Of a stretch of DNA of 64,000 nt, positions 1 to 8,631 are shown one piece after another (positions within the stretch are counted from its first letter, which is position 1; the number at the start of each line of letters is the position of its first letter). The notes below the pieces were generated by a model. It did not search any database, was not told the origin of the DNA, and saw only the letters and a program-made list of their open reading frames with translations. The stretch is from assembly GCA_018052455.1 (NCBI GenBank), contig JAGPNE010000002.1, forward strand, positions 109,506 to 173,505, read 5' to 3'. A program made the position numbers and the translations under genes. The stretch is from Candidatus Fermentithermobacillaceae bacterium. GTDB lineage: Bacteria; Bacillota; Sulfobacillia; Fermentithermobacillales; Fermentithermobacillaceae.

Positions 1-488
1 AGGGCGTAAATCAACCTATAGGCGTCATAGCTATAGACTCGCGGTTCACGCCGATTACTAAAGTCAATTTCCAGGTGGAAGATACCCGTGTTGGGCAAAG
101 GACGGACTATGACAAACTGACTCTTGAAGTCTGGACAGACGGAAGCCTTAGGGCCGATGAAGCTGTTGAAACTGCCGCGGGCATACTAATCAGCCATCTC
201 GAGCTTTTCCGCAACATCTCAGTCGATATGGAAGAAGATGTTGTTGAAGACGAATTCGAGGAGAAGTCGGAATTTGAAAAACTCCTCGAAATGCCTGTGG
301 AAGAACTGGAACTCTCGATGAGGGCGTACAACTGCCTCAAAAGAGCCGATATAGACACGGTTGGGCAGCTCATACAAAAAACCGAACAAGAGATTTCCAA
401 GGTTAGAAACATGGGTAAAAAGTCCCTCGAAGAGGTAAAAACGAAGCTGGCTGAACTAGGGTTAGCTTTCCGCCTAGAAGAGGAATGA
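1..488 (+). CDS. rpoA: DNA-directed RNA polymerase subunit alpha, 3' part
   Basis: The window opens inside this gene; the frame is open from position 3 to the TGA at 486-488, so the true start lies upstream. The alpha subunit scaffolds RNA polymerase assembly, and its C-terminal domain contacts upstream promoter DNA and activators. Visible parts are the end of the N-terminal dimerisation domain ([19 protein letters not shown], then [12 protein letters not shown]), an acidic linker, and the complete C-terminal domain ([17 protein letters not shown], then the helix-hairpin-helix segment [13 protein letters not shown]). rplQ follows after 13 bases, the usual rpoA-rplQ order at the end of the large ribosomal-protein cluster. 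Only the truncation by the window edge is notable. Confidence 0.97.
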   Translation, partial: GVNQPIGVIAIDSRFTPITKVNFQVEDTRVGQRTDYDKLTLEVWTDGSLRADEAVETAAGILISHLELFRNISVDMEEDVVEDEFEEKSEFEKLLEMPVEELELSMRAYNCLKRADIDTVGQLIQKTEQEISKVRNMGKKSLEEVKTKLAELGLAFRLEEE

Positions 489-501
489 GGGGGAGACGAA
501 G

Positions 502-852
502 TTGGGTTATTCACGATTTGACAGGCCTACTGCGCAACGCAAGGCGCTCCTTCGCGGGCTTGTAACGTCGCTGTTGGAGAACGAACGAATAGAGACTACT
601 CTTGCAAAGGCCAAAGAATTACAGCCTATTGCTGAGAAGATGATTACCATTGCAAAGAAAGATACGCTTGCGGCTAGGCGACAGGCGCTTGCATATATAA
701 CTGACGAGGATACAGTGACGAAACTGTTTGAGACAATAGGACCTAGATACGCACACCGCCAAGGCGGCTATACCAGAATAATCCAAACCGGCCAGCGAAG
801 GGGAGACGGTTCTCCTATGGCTATATTGGAGCTCGTTGAGCCAGAGAAATAG
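502..852 (+). CDS. rplQ: 50S ribosomal protein L17
   Basis: The 116-residue product matches the usual bacterial L17 length. It is a large-subunit protein near the peptide exit region. Diagnostic segments are the N-terminal LGRPTAQR-like [15 protein letters not shown], then [20 protein letters not shown], and the C-terminal [12 protein letters not shown]. The start is TTG at 502, preceded by a GGGGGAGA ribosome binding site; no ATG gives the conserved N-terminus. It is co-transcribed with rpoA, and the ECF transporter genes follow directly, so translation-apparatus and vitamin-uptake genes probably share an operon. Confidence 0.96.
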   Translation: MGYSRFDRPTAQRKALLRGLVTSLLENERIETTLAKAKELQPIAEKMITIAKKDTLAARRQALAYITDEDTVTKLFETIGPRYAHRQGGYTRIIQTGQRRGDGSPMAILELVEPEK

Positions 853-868
853 AAGGTTGAATGGAACA

Positions 869-1717
869 ATGAATGTAGATGCCAGTCGTATTGAGATCAA
901 GGGTTTAACCCACACTTACCAGGTGGACGAGTCACATAGCGTAATGGCTCTATCTGGGGTTGACCTTGCCATAGACGAGGGAGAGTTCTTAGTAATCTTA
1001 GGGCCCAACGGTTCAGGGAAATCTACTTTGGCTAAGCATCTAAATGCTCTTCTGCTGCCGGATGAGGGAGATGTCTGGGTTTTTGGGATGAACACAAAAA
1101 ATCCTGAGTTCACGTGGGAGATCAGGAAGAATGCTGGTATGGTGTTTCAGAACCCTGATAACCAGCTTGTGGCTACTGTTGTTGAAGAGGACGTGGCATT
1201 TGGCCCTGAGAATCTGGGCGTTGAGCCGAAAGAGATTAGAGAAAGGGTGGCGCGGGCGCTTGAGTCTGTAGGGATGACCAAGTTTGCCCATCATGCACCA
1301 CATTTTCTATCCGGAGGCCAGAAACAAAGAGTCGCTATCGCCGGAATACTTGCTATGGAGCCAAAGTGCGTGATTCTCGATGAGCCTACCGCGATGCTTG
1401 ATCCTATCGGCAGAGAAGAAGTAATGGAAACCATTACTAGGCTTAACCGGGAGATGGGAATAACAATTGTCCACATAACCCACTACATGGATGAAGCCTT
1501 GTACGCCGACAGGGTCGTAGTGATGAATGAAGGGAAGATCGTAATGCAAGGAACTCCAAGGGAAGTCTTTGAAGAGGAAGAGACTCTGTCCGCCCTTGGA
1601 CTCGATGTTCCGCCTGTAGGTAAACTTGCCCATATGCTGGCTTCTAGCGGTATTGGAATAGATCCGGGAGCACTCAATGTAGATGAACTGGTGGATGAAT
1701 TATGTCAATTGAAGTAA
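869..1717 (+). CDS. ecfA1: ECF transporter ATPase A1
   Basis: This is an ABC-type ATPase of the energy-coupling factor module that powers uptake of vitamins and other micronutrients by interchangeable S components. Walker [10 protein letters not shown] is at about residues 45-53, the Q-loop at MVFQNPDNQ, the signature LSGGQKQR near 147 and Walker B VILDEP near 168; FQNPDNQ and the C-terminal extension are typical of EcfA. I place the start at ATG 869 behind GAAGG at 853-856. The frame also has TTG codons at 857 and 836; the latter would overlap rplQ and add an atypical basic N-terminus. It overlaps ecfA2 by 16 bases. Confidence 0.93.
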   Translation: MNVDASRIEIKGLTHTYQVDESHSVMALSGVDLAIDEGEFLVILGPNGSGKSTLAKHLNALLLPDEGDVWVFGMNTKNPEFTWEIRKNAGMVFQNPDNQLVATVVEEDVAFGPENLGVEPKEIRERVARALESVGMTKFAHHAPHFLSGGQKQRVAIAGILAMEPKCVILDEPTAMLDPIGREEVMETITRLNREMGITIVHITHYMDEALYADRVVVMNEGKIVMQGTPREVFEEEETLSALGLDVPPVGKLAHMLASSGIGIDPGALNVDELVDELCQLK

Positions 1718-2565
1718 GGAACTTAAGTCACATATACACGCAAGGGGCCTTAACGGAAGCCTTTGCTCTGTCTGACGTCTCTTTTACAATCGAAGACGGG
1801 GAGTTTATCGGTCTGATAGGTCCGACCGGTTCAGGCAAGTCGACGCTGATTCAGCATCTTAACGGGCTTTTGAAGCCTTCTTCAGGCACCGTACTTGTCG
1901 ATGGGGTGGACATTTGGTCAAAAGAGGTCAGCCTGAAGAAAATAAGGCAGAAGATTGGCCTGGTATTTCAGTATCCTGAACAGCAGGTGTTCGAAGAAAC
2001 GGTTTTCGACGACATAGCATTTGGTCCGAGGAATCTTGGATATTCTTCCGATGAAGTGAAAAGCAGTGTAGAAACCGCTAGGGAAATGGTAGGGCTTGAA
2101 GCAGAACTTTTGTCTCGTTCACCTTTTGATCTGTCAGGAGGGCAGCTTAGAAGGGTGGCCGTAGCAGGTATATTGGCAATGAAACCTGATGTGCTTGTTC
2201 TGGACGAGCCCGCCGCAGGGCTGGATCCGAGGGGCAGAAAAGACATATTGGATAACATCAAAAGACTACATGAGACTGGAATCACTGTAGTGTTGGTATC
2301 CCACAATATGGAAGATGTGGCCTATTTTTGCGAGAGGATCTTGGTTCTCAACGAAGGCAGACTGGTCGCAGATGGACCGCCAAGAGAAGTCTTCACTCAA
2401 GGGACTTTCCTCGAGTCCATCGGCCTCAAGCCACCAGAGGTCACAGTCCTCATGCAGAAACTAAAAAGTAGAGGTTGGAGCGTTAGGGAAGACGTTCTGA
2501 CCGTTGAGGAAGCCTACAAAGAGATCACATGTGATTTGGAGAAAAAGGGGGTAGCGTTGGCATGA
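1702..2565 (+). CDS. ecfA2: ECF transporter ATPase A2
   Basis: This second ATPase pairs with the preceding one to form the asymmetric ATPase dimer of a group II ECF transporter. Walker [10 protein letters not shown], the Q-loop [11 protein letters not shown], signature LSGGQLRR and Walker B VLVLDEPA are all intact; the YPEQQ/FEETV sequence after the Q-loop is characteristic of EcfA2. The length of 287 residues is normal. The ATG start lies inside the end of ecfA1 and the stop overlaps the ecfT start (ATGA), so translation is coupled across all three genes. No S component is adjacent; queT at 38.3 kb is the only candidate client in the window. Confidence 0.95.
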   Translation: MSIEVRNLSHIYTQGALTEAFALSDVSFTIEDGEFIGLIGPTGSGKSTLIQHLNGLLKPSSGTVLVDGVDIWSKEVSLKKIRQKIGLVFQYPEQQVFEETVFDDIAFGPRNLGYSSDEVKSSVETAREMVGLEAELLSRSPFDLSGGQLRRVAVAGILAMKPDVLVLDEPAAGLDPRGRKDILDNIKRLHETGITVVLVSHNMEDVAYFCERILVLNEGRLVADGPPREVFTQGTFLESIGLKPPEVTVLMQKLKSRGWSVREDVLTVEEAYKEITCDLEKKGVALA

Positions 2566-3392
2566 TTTCAGGCGGAGCAATAATTGGCCAGTATTATCCC
2601 GCAAATTCAATAGTGCACTCCCTGGATCCAAGGGGCAAGATACTCATATCCATAATGTTTATGATAGTGCTATTTGTAGGCAACAACTTTTACGCTTTTT
2701 TGGTGACAGGTATCTTTACTTTGGTTTGTGTGCTTCTTTCAAAGGTCCCCCTCGGAATGCTAATAAGAGGTCTTAAACCAATCATCTTTATCATGATTTT
2801 CACGATGGCTCTTCACATATTTCTTACGCCTGGACCGACGATGTTCGAAATAGGTCCTCTTAAGGCAACGTGGTCCGGATTAGTACAGGGGCTATTCATA
2901 GGTCTGAGGCTTATTATCCTTATCACTTTTACGTCGCTTCTTACTTTGACCACTTCTCCTATAGAACTCACAGACGGGCTCGAGGACATACTGAAGCCTT
3001 TGTCGAAAGTCGGAGTCCCGGCGCATGAGATTGCAATGATGATGACAATTGCACTCAGATTCATACCTACCCTGCTAGAAGAGGCCGACAGGATCATGAA
3101 AGCCCAGATGGCCAGGGGGGCGGATTTTGAGTCAGGGAACATGATAGAAAGAGCAAAGAGCTTGGTGCCGCTTTTGGTCCCTCTCTTTGTTAGCGCTTTT
3201 CGGCGAGCCGACGAACTAGCCATGGCTATGGAGGCCCGTTGTTATCGTGGCGGCGAAGGAAGAACTAGGATGAGGGAGCTTAAGCTCACAAATGAAGATT
3301 TTTTGGCCATTGGTATGACTGTTTTAATGTCGTGCCTTGTGATCTACACAAGGATTAGATTTGGGCCTGTTTTGCAGCAGGTCATAGCGTGA
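2562..3392 (+). CDS. ecfT: ECF transporter transmembrane subunit T
   Basis: EcfT is the membrane scaffold that couples the two EcfA ATPases to an S component. The 276-residue protein starts with the family motif YxPxxSxxHxLDPRxK (here YYPANSIVHSLDPRGK), has about five hydrophobic segments, and carries the two coupling-helix Ala-Arg motifs, MARGADFE and MEARCYRGG, which dock into the ATPase grooves. It overlaps ecfA2 by four bases, and truA overlaps its stop codon. The order ecfA1-ecfA2-ecfT-truA behind rplQ is conserved in Firmicutes, so a general, shared module rather than a dedicated transporter is likely. Confidence 0.95.
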   Translation: MISGGAIIGQYYPANSIVHSLDPRGKILISIMFMIVLFVGNNFYAFLVTGIFTLVCVLLSKVPLGMLIRGLKPIIFIMIFTMALHIFLTPGPTMFEIGPLKATWSGLVQGLFIGLRLIILITFTSLLTLTTSPIELTDGLEDILKPLSKVGVPAHEIAMMMTIALRFIPTLLEEADRIMKAQMARGADFESGNMIERAKSLVPLLVPLFVSAFRRADELAMAMEARCYRGGEGRTRMRELKLTNEDFLAIGMTVLMSCLVIYTRIRFGPVLQQVIA

Positions 3393-4186
3393 TTGTGCGA
3401 GTGAATAGTGGCGTCGTGGGAACTAGCAGAATTAAGATGGTCATTCAGTATGACGGGACGATGTATGCAGGATTTCAAAGGCAGATAGGCTTTTTGAGTG
3501 TTCAGGAGGTCCTAGAGGACTGCCTCGGAGAGTTGTTAGGCCACCGCGTTAAGGTGCGTGCATCAGGTAGGACCGACGCGGGAGTGCACGCCAGAGGGCA
3601 AGTGATTGCTTTCAACACATCATCTCCGATTCCTGCGGAGAGAATACCTAGAGCTCTCAACGGACTGCTTCCTGACGACATAATTGCCAATTCGGCAGAG
3701 TTGGTTGACCGGGCATTTGACCCAGTGAGAGACGCAGTGAGCAAGACTTATTGTTACAGAATATGGCGAAAGGAAGACCTCTTGGTATTTGCTCACAGGT
3801 ACGTTCTATGGTATCCTGGCTCGTTGGATTTTGGATTGATGGTTCAAGAAACGGCGGACTTCTTGGGCACAAATGATTTTTGCAATTTCAGAAACGAAGG
3901 TTCTTCGGCAAAGACGACTGTGCGCAATGTTTTGGAGGCAAAATGGGTAACAAGAGACATGGAAGATGAGAAGGATGTCTTGTGGGAGTTTTGGGTGACC
4001 GCAGACGGATTCTTGTACCGAATGATAAGATTAATGGTTGGGACTCTGATTGACATAGGAAGAGGGTATCTTCCACAGGGCACAGTTAGAAAGGCGCTGG
4101 ATACGGGTGCAAGGGATCAGAACATGAAGATAGGCAGGTGTGTCCCGGGTAAAGGGCTGTGCCTTGAAAGAGTTCAATTCTCTTGA
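3389..4186 (+). CDS. truA: tRNA pseudouridine(38-40) synthase
   Basis: TruA converts uridines 38-40 in the anticodon arm of many tRNAs to pseudouridine. The catalytic aspartate is D63 in ASGRTDAGVHA; other family blocks are IQYDGTMYAGFQRQ, NFRNEGSS and the C-terminal FLYRMIRLMVGTLIDIGRG. GTG at 3389 overlaps the ecfT stop, but GTG codons at 3395 and 3401 are possible and would give a more typical N-terminus. A strong promoter for the following ribosomal genes begins at the stop codon of this gene. Confidence 0.95.
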   Translation: MIVRVNSGVVGTSRIKMVIQYDGTMYAGFQRQIGFLSVQEVLEDCLGELLGHRVKVRASGRTDAGVHARGQVIAFNTSSPIPAERIPRALNGLLPDDIIANSAELVDRAFDPVRDAVSKTYCYRIWRKEDLLVFAHRYVLWYPGSLDFGLMVQETADFLGTNDFCNFRNEGSSAKTTVRNVLEAKWVTRDMEDEKDVLWEFWVTADGFLYRMIRLMVGTLIDIGRGYLPQGTVRKALDTGARDQNMKIGRCVPGKGLCLERVQFS

Positions 4187-4211
4187 CCCGCAAAAAAAGC
4201 ATGGTTAGAAT
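4183..4211 (+). promoter_or_regulatory. Probable vegetative promoter for rplM-rpsI
   Basis: TTGACC at 4183-4188 and TAGAAT at 4206-4211 are separated by exactly 17 bases, a good match to the housekeeping sigma factor consensus. The -35 box overlaps the last codon and stop of truA. The start codon of rplM lies about 40 bases downstream, leaving a short leader. No transcription start was measured. Confidence 0.65.
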
Positions 4212-4249
4212 GAGTATTGCTTGTACGGTGGCATAAGGAGGTTTTAACA

Positions 4250-4687
4250 TTGGGCGCAACTTATATGGCTAAACCTGGTGAGGTTCCGCGAAAATGGTGG
4301 ATTATTGATGCAAAAGGCAGATCATTAGGCAGGGTTGCTTCTCTTGCGGCTACATTGCTTCGCGGGAAACACAAACCTGAGTTTACCCCTTCTGTTGATA
4401 TGGGTGACAGTGTGATAATAATCAATGCAAAGGATGTTGCACTGACCGGTAAAAAAAGAGATCAGAAGATATACTTTACCCACTCCGGATATCCCGGCGG
4501 GGACAAGTATATTCCATATAAGATCATGATGGAGAAGTTTCCGGAACGGGTTGTAGAAACTGCAGTTAAGGGTATGCTTCCCAGAAATCGTCTTGGGAAG
4601 AAGATTGAGAAACGGCTTTTTGTGTACAAGGGTTCTACGCACCCTCATCAGGCACAAAAACCCGAGTTGTGGCAGGGAGGGATATAG
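4250..4687 (+). CDS. rplM: 50S ribosomal protein L13
   Basis: L13 is an early-assembly large-subunit protein. Family blocks are [49 protein letters not shown] and [10 protein letters not shown] near the C-terminus. I choose TTG 4250 because an AAGGAGG site ends about seven bases upstream and the resulting 145-residue protein has the family length; an in-frame TTG at 4217 would add an 11-residue extension without a good ribosome binding site. rpsI follows three bases after the stop, as in nearly all bacteria. Confidence 0.95.
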   Translation: MGATYMAKPGEVPRKWWIIDAKGRSLGRVASLAATLLRGKHKPEFTPSVDMGDSVIIINAKDVALTGKKRDQKIYFTHSGYPGGDKYIPYKIMMEKFPERVVETAVKGMLPRNRLGKKIEKRLFVYKGSTHPHQAQKPELWQGGI

Positions 4688-4690
4688 AGA

Positions 4691-5077
4691 ATGAGTTCTA
4701 TAATGGCAACAGGCAGGAGAAAGACCGCCTCAGCTAGAGTAAGGGTTTTGCCTGGCACAGGTAGAATTACGTGTAACGGCAAAGAACTCTCCGAGTATTT
4801 CGCCGATCCAGTTCTGGAGTCTCATGTTGTTTCACCTCTGCGTTTGACTCAAACGGAAGGCAGGTTTGATGTCTACATAACAGCAGAAGGTGGCGGCTTG
4901 AGCGGTCAGGCCGGAGCAGCGAGGCATGGTATCGCAAGGGCTTTGCTGCAGGTCGATGAGAATTACCGTGATGTGCTCAAAAAAGCAGGGTATCTTACTC
5001 GCGATCCTCGTATGAAGGAACGCAAGAAGTACGGTCTCAAGAAGGCAAGAAAAGCATCGCAGTTCTCGAAGCGTTAA
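4691..5077 (+). CDS. rpsI: 30S ribosomal protein S9
   Basis: S9 is a small-subunit head protein whose basic C-terminal tail reaches the P site. The product shows [14 protein letters not shown] at the N-terminus, [19 protein letters not shown] in the middle, and the diagnostic tail ending in QFSKR. GGAGGG about nine bases upstream supports ATG 4691; an internal ATG at 4703 is also possible. It is co-transcribed with rplM. Confidence 0.96.
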   Translation: MSSIMATGRRKTASARVRVLPGTGRITCNGKELSEYFADPVLESHVVSPLRLTQTEGRFDVYITAEGGGLSGQAGAARHGIARALLQVDENYRDVLKKAGYLTRDPRMKERKKYGLKKARKASQFSKR

Positions 5078-5125
5078 CATATAACTGTTGGCCACGGCGA
5101 GTTTCCTGCGTTTGGCGCGGGATGT

Positions 5126-5896
5126 ATGATGGACTTAGGCATCGACAATTCAATGTTGAGGGGTGCCGTGGGAATGACAAGAGCCAAAAGAAGACGGGGC
5201 AAGCGGAAACGCAGGCCCCTTTTTTGGTGTAAATCAATAATTGGTCTGGTTCTTGCCTTGGTTGCAGGTTGGTTCCTTCTTGGACTAGCCGGGGGTCGTG
5301 TCGAAACCCCGGCTTTGGCCACAGGCCCCCTTACTGGGCAGATCGTCCTTATCGATCCAGGGCATGGCGGGATCGACCCAGGCGCTTGCGGCCTGATCTT
5401 TTTCGAAAAAGATATTGTTTTGGATGTAGGTCTGCTCTTAGGACAGAAACTGGAACGGGCTGGGGCAAATGTTGTTTACACACGCACAGGCGATGATATT
5501 GAACCAAACGAAGAATCTGGCACTAGCACGTACAGACGCTCCCTTATTGAAGACTCGAAGGCAACGATTGTGGTGTCGATCCACTGTAATGACTTTGAGG
5601 ATCCCCGCATAAAAGGAGCCCAAGTGTTTTACAAGAGTTCAACTGACGAGTTATCTGGTCGTTTGGCTGAGTTGATCCAAAAAGAACTAGAGGCGAGTAC
5701 AGGTACTTCGCGTGAAGTCTCAGACGAGATAGATCACTTCATGCTTGAGGGCACTCAAGTCCCCGCGGTTACTGTAGAGTTAGGGTTTCTATCTAATCCC
5801 GATGAGGAAAAGCTCTTGGGTTCTCCCGGTTATCAAGAGACTCTGGCCGACTGCATATGCAATGCTGTCATCTTGTTCTCAAAAGGTGAGTACTGA
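5126..5896 (+). CDS. cwlD: N-acetylmuramoyl-L-alanine amidase, CwlD-like
   Basis: This is an Amidase_3 family zinc enzyme that cleaves the lactyl-amide bond between muramic acid and the stem peptide. A basic N-terminus and one membrane-spanning segment (about residues 38-56, LVLALVAGWFLLGLAGG) suggest membrane-anchored export. The zinc and catalytic residues are in IDPGHGGIDPG, the EKD glutamate, SIHCND and VELGFLSNP. CwlD also lies just after rpsI in Bacillus and many Clostridia, where it helps make the muramic-delta-lactam of spore cortex; assignment to CwlD rather than another amidase rests on position and length. Starts at ATG 5129, 5153 or 5174 are also possible. Confidence 0.85.
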   Translation: MMDLGIDNSMLRGAVGMTRAKRRRGKRKRRPLFWCKSIIGLVLALVAGWFLLGLAGGRVETPALATGPLTGQIVLIDPGHGGIDPGACGLIFFEKDIVLDVGLLLGQKLERAGANVVYTRTGDDIEPNEESGTSTYRRSLIEDSKATIVVSIHCNDFEDPRIKGAQVFYKSSTDELSGRLAELIQKELEASTGTSREVSDEIDHFMLEGTQVPAVTVELGFLSNPDEEKLLGSPGYQETLADCICNAVILFSKGEY

Positions 5897-6115
5897 CCGG
5901 CCCGGGCATATGGTTTCTATATGACGTTTTGGAGACGAATTGTCCTACCGCCTATTGCAAAGAAGGAATTTCCGGGTTATGCAAGAATGAATAACTCAGG
6001 AGTATTCATTGATTCCCGGGGTCGCATTCAGAGTAGCTCTGTTCAGACACCAAATACCATTCAGCGGCGCAGTGCGGAAGGCTTGCATCCTATCTATGGA
6101 AAGGAGGTTTGAAGC

Positions 6116-7525
6116 ATGCAAGGCAATGTAGTTCTTGCAGGTCTATCACCCCATCCTGCGATCATCATTCCTGAGGTGGGGCGCGGAGAAGAACAAAACG
6201 CTATAAACACTGTACGTGCAATGGATGAACTGGGGAAGGCTTTTTGTGATGTGGACATTGACACTCTGGTAATAATTACGCCTCATGGCCCTGTATTTTC
6301 GGATGCAGTTTCAATGCTCGGCAATAAGACCCTGCAAGGAGATTTCGGCGATTTTGGTGCAGCGAGGATCAAGTTAGAAGTCGAAACGGACTTGGAATTG
6401 GTGGAATGCATAAGAAAAAACAGCCAACATTCTTCCATTCCGTGCGTGATTCTCGATAGGCGCAATGTTCTCAGGTATGGAGCAGGGGCGCGACTTGACC
6501 ACGGTGTGTTGGTTCCTCTTTACTACTTAAGAAAGCATGGGTTCTCGAAGCCCGTTATAGTGGTGAATATTGGATTTCTCCAATATACAGACCTATACAG
6601 GTTTGGCCGTACCATCACGGAAAGTGCGTCTGAACTGGGAAAGAAAGTAGCTGTTTTGGCCTCGGGAGATCTTTCCCACAGGTTACAACCTGGGGCGCCA
6701 GCGGGCTACAATCCAATGGGTAGCATCTTCGATGAAACCCTCGTAGACTACCTTAGCAAGTTCTCTGTGGAAGATATCTTAACTATGCCGTCGGACCTTA
6801 TACAAGATGCGGGTGAGTGCGGGCTTAGGCCCATATGTATTATGTTAGGCACCCTCGATGAGGCGCAGGTTGTCCCAAGAGTCTTATCGTACGAAGGACC
6901 GTTTGGGGTTGGCTATGGAGTGGCACTCTTTACTCCCAAAGACTGGAATCCCTCATACTCACGGTTGGATAAGATTATGAGAACTAAGAAGGAAAAGATA
7001 GAAAGACTCCGTTCAGAAGAATCCTATCCAGTGTCTTTGGCTCGCAGGACTGTTGAGACGTACATTCGAGAGGGGAAGATACCCGCTTTTGAGGATGTTC
7101 CGGAAGAGTTCAGAGGACGGGCAGGGGTATTTGTGACTATCCATAAAGAAGGGGATCTAAGAGGCTGTATAGGCACTACCGAGCCCACGCAATCAAACAT
7201 AGCCGAAGAGATAGTCATAAATGCCATAAATGCCGCGACTAGGGATCCGAGATTTCATCCGATTAGTCGGGATGAACTTGGTGCTCTGGAATACTCTGTA
7301 GACATCTTGTCGGAGCCTGTGAAAGTAACCGATCTTTCAGAACTCGATCCCAAAGTATACGGTGTCATATGTGAGAAGGGAAATCGTCGAGGCTTGCTTT
7401 TGCCAGATCTGCCTGGAGTTGATACTGTATCTGAGCAGCTCTCCATAGCAAAGAGGAAAGCAGGCATCGATCCATATGACAAAGACGTCACGATTTACAA
7501 GTTTACTGTAAAAAGGTACACGTAG
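6116..7525 (+). CDS. amrA: AmmeMemoRadiSam protein: LigB/Memo-like domain fused to AMMECR1 domain
   Basis: The 469-residue protein has two parts. Residues about 5-265 resemble the class III extradiol dioxygenase (LigB) and Memo fold, with SPHPAIIIPEVG, ITPHGP, DHGVLVPLYYL and SGDLSHRL carrying the metal-site-like His, Asp and Glu residues. Residues about 295-465 are an AMMECR1 domain, with FVTIHKEGDLRGCIGT and the ARRTVETYI start typical of it. The radical SAM gene of the same system follows after 37 bases. The biochemical role of the AmmeMemoRadiSam trio is unknown as far as I know; this fused form supplies two of the three components. AAGGAGG directly upstream supports ATG 6116. Confidence 0.88.
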   Translation: MQGNVVLAGLSPHPAIIIPEVGRGEEQNAINTVRAMDELGKAFCDVDIDTLVIITPHGPVFSDAVSMLGNKTLQGDFGDFGAARIKLEVETDLELVECIRKNSQHSSIPCVILDRRNVLRYGAGARLDHGVLVPLYYLRKHGFSKPVIVVNIGFLQYTDLYRFGRTITESASELGKKVAVLASGDLSHRLQPGAPAGYNPMGSIFDETLVDYLSKFSVEDILTMPSDLIQDAGECGLRPICIMLGTLDEAQVVPRVLSYEGPFGVGYGVALFTPKDWNPSYSRLDKIMRTKKEKIERLRSEESYPVSLARRTVETYIREGKIPAFEDVPEEFRGRAGVFVTIHKEGDLRGCIGTTEPTQSNIAEEIVINAINAATRDPRFHPISRDELGALEYSVDILSEPVKVTDLSELDPKVYGVICEKGNRRGLLLPDLPGVDTVSEQLSIAKRKAGIDPYDKDVTIYKFTVKRYT

Positions 7526-7562
7526 AAACCAAATGAGAGTTAGAACGGGAGGTTAGGCAAGG

Positions 7563-8576
7563 TTGAAGGAAGCGCTGCACTGGGAGTCTGGTAGACAAGG
7601 TGCCGTTAGGTGCAGGCTTTGCCCTCATTCATGCTCTATTGATCTGGGCAAGTCGGGGATATGTAGGGTTAGGCAGAACTATGAGGGCCGTCTTTATTCT
7701 GAGAACTACGGACGGGTTACCTCGATTGGCCTTGACCCTGTAGAGAAGAAGCCCTTGTTTCACTTTCATCCCGGAGGTTTGCTGCTTTCAATTGGGACCT
7801 ATGGCTGTAACCTTAGGTGTAAGTTCTGCCAAAACTGGCAGATTTCCCAAATGACGCCTCCCTACTATTCATACACACCCGAAGAAATAGTTAAAACTAC
7901 TGTATCGCAGCAGAAGGTGTATCCTAGCACTGTTGGCATTGCCTACACGTACAATGAGCCGACAGTGTGGTTTGAGTTTGTTTTGGAATGTGCCCAGCTG
8001 GCGAAATCAAGAGGACTATCCAATGTTCTTGTAACCAACGGCTATATATGCAGCGAGCCTCTTCATGATCTTCTGCCTTTTCTAGATGCGCTGAACATTG
8101 ATGTCAAGGCGTGGGATGATGACTTCTACAAACGCATGGTGAGTGGGAGGATAGAACCGGTCCTTAGGACCGTTGAAGAGGCCTACTCGTCTGGCACCTG
8201 GGTTGAAGTAACGTACCTTGTTATACCCGGCGAAAATGACTCAGACGAGGACATAAGAGGGGTGGCTCGCTGGCTTTCCGGGATTTCCAAAGACATACCG
8301 CTACATCTTTCGAGGTTCTTCCCCGCGTATCAGGTCGATCTTCCACCGACTCCGCTTGATACTTTGGAGAGGTTGAGAGAAATCGCACGGGAAGAACTTC
8401 ACTATGTGTACATTGGAAACGCCATAAAGAAAGGATATGCTGATACTTTCTGCCCTAACTGTGGGCAGGCCCTGTTGGTTCGGGGTGGACTTGAATTGGA
8501 GCGCTCCTTTCTCAAAGAAAGGACCTGTCCTGCCTGCGGCAGAGAATTAGAGTTTGTAGGTAAAGTATGGATATGA
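7563..8576 (+). CDS. amrS: AmmeMemoRadiSam system radical SAM enzyme
   Basis: The radical SAM cluster motif is C82-x3-C86-x2-C89 in YGCNLRCKFCQNW. Before it lies a cysteine-rich segment (CRLCPHSC...GICRVR) as in pyruvate-formate-lyase-activase-like proteins, and after the barrel is a C-terminal zinc-ribbon-like pair (CPNCG and CPACG). This domain order is that of AmrS. GGGAGG precedes TTG 7563. It follows the fused LigB-AMMECR1 gene and completes the three-part system. The substrate is unknown; the conserved linkage suggests that the three domains act in one modification or quality-control step. Confidence 0.9.
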   Translation: MKEALHWESGRQGAVRCRLCPHSCSIDLGKSGICRVRQNYEGRLYSENYGRVTSIGLDPVEKKPLFHFHPGGLLLSIGTYGCNLRCKFCQNWQISQMTPPYYSYTPEEIVKTTVSQQKVYPSTVGIAYTYNEPTVWFEFVLECAQLAKSRGLSNVLVTNGYICSEPLHDLLPFLDALNIDVKAWDDDFYKRMVSGRIEPVLRTVEEAYSSGTWVEVTYLVIPGENDSDEDIRGVARWLSGISKDIPLHLSRFFPAYQVDLPPTPLDTLERLREIAREELHYVYIGNAIKKGYADTFCPNCGQALLVRGGLELERSFLKERTCPACGRELEFVGKVWI

Positions 8577-8631
8577 TCGCATGAACGCATAGATAATCGA
8601 GAACAGTATCTACGATTTGGAGGGAAGTTTA

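Noticed and set aside
5921..6112. Open frame of 63 codons between the amidase and AmmeMemoRadiSam genes
   Set aside because: No ribosome binding site, low-complexity polar composition, and no resemblance to a known small protein.
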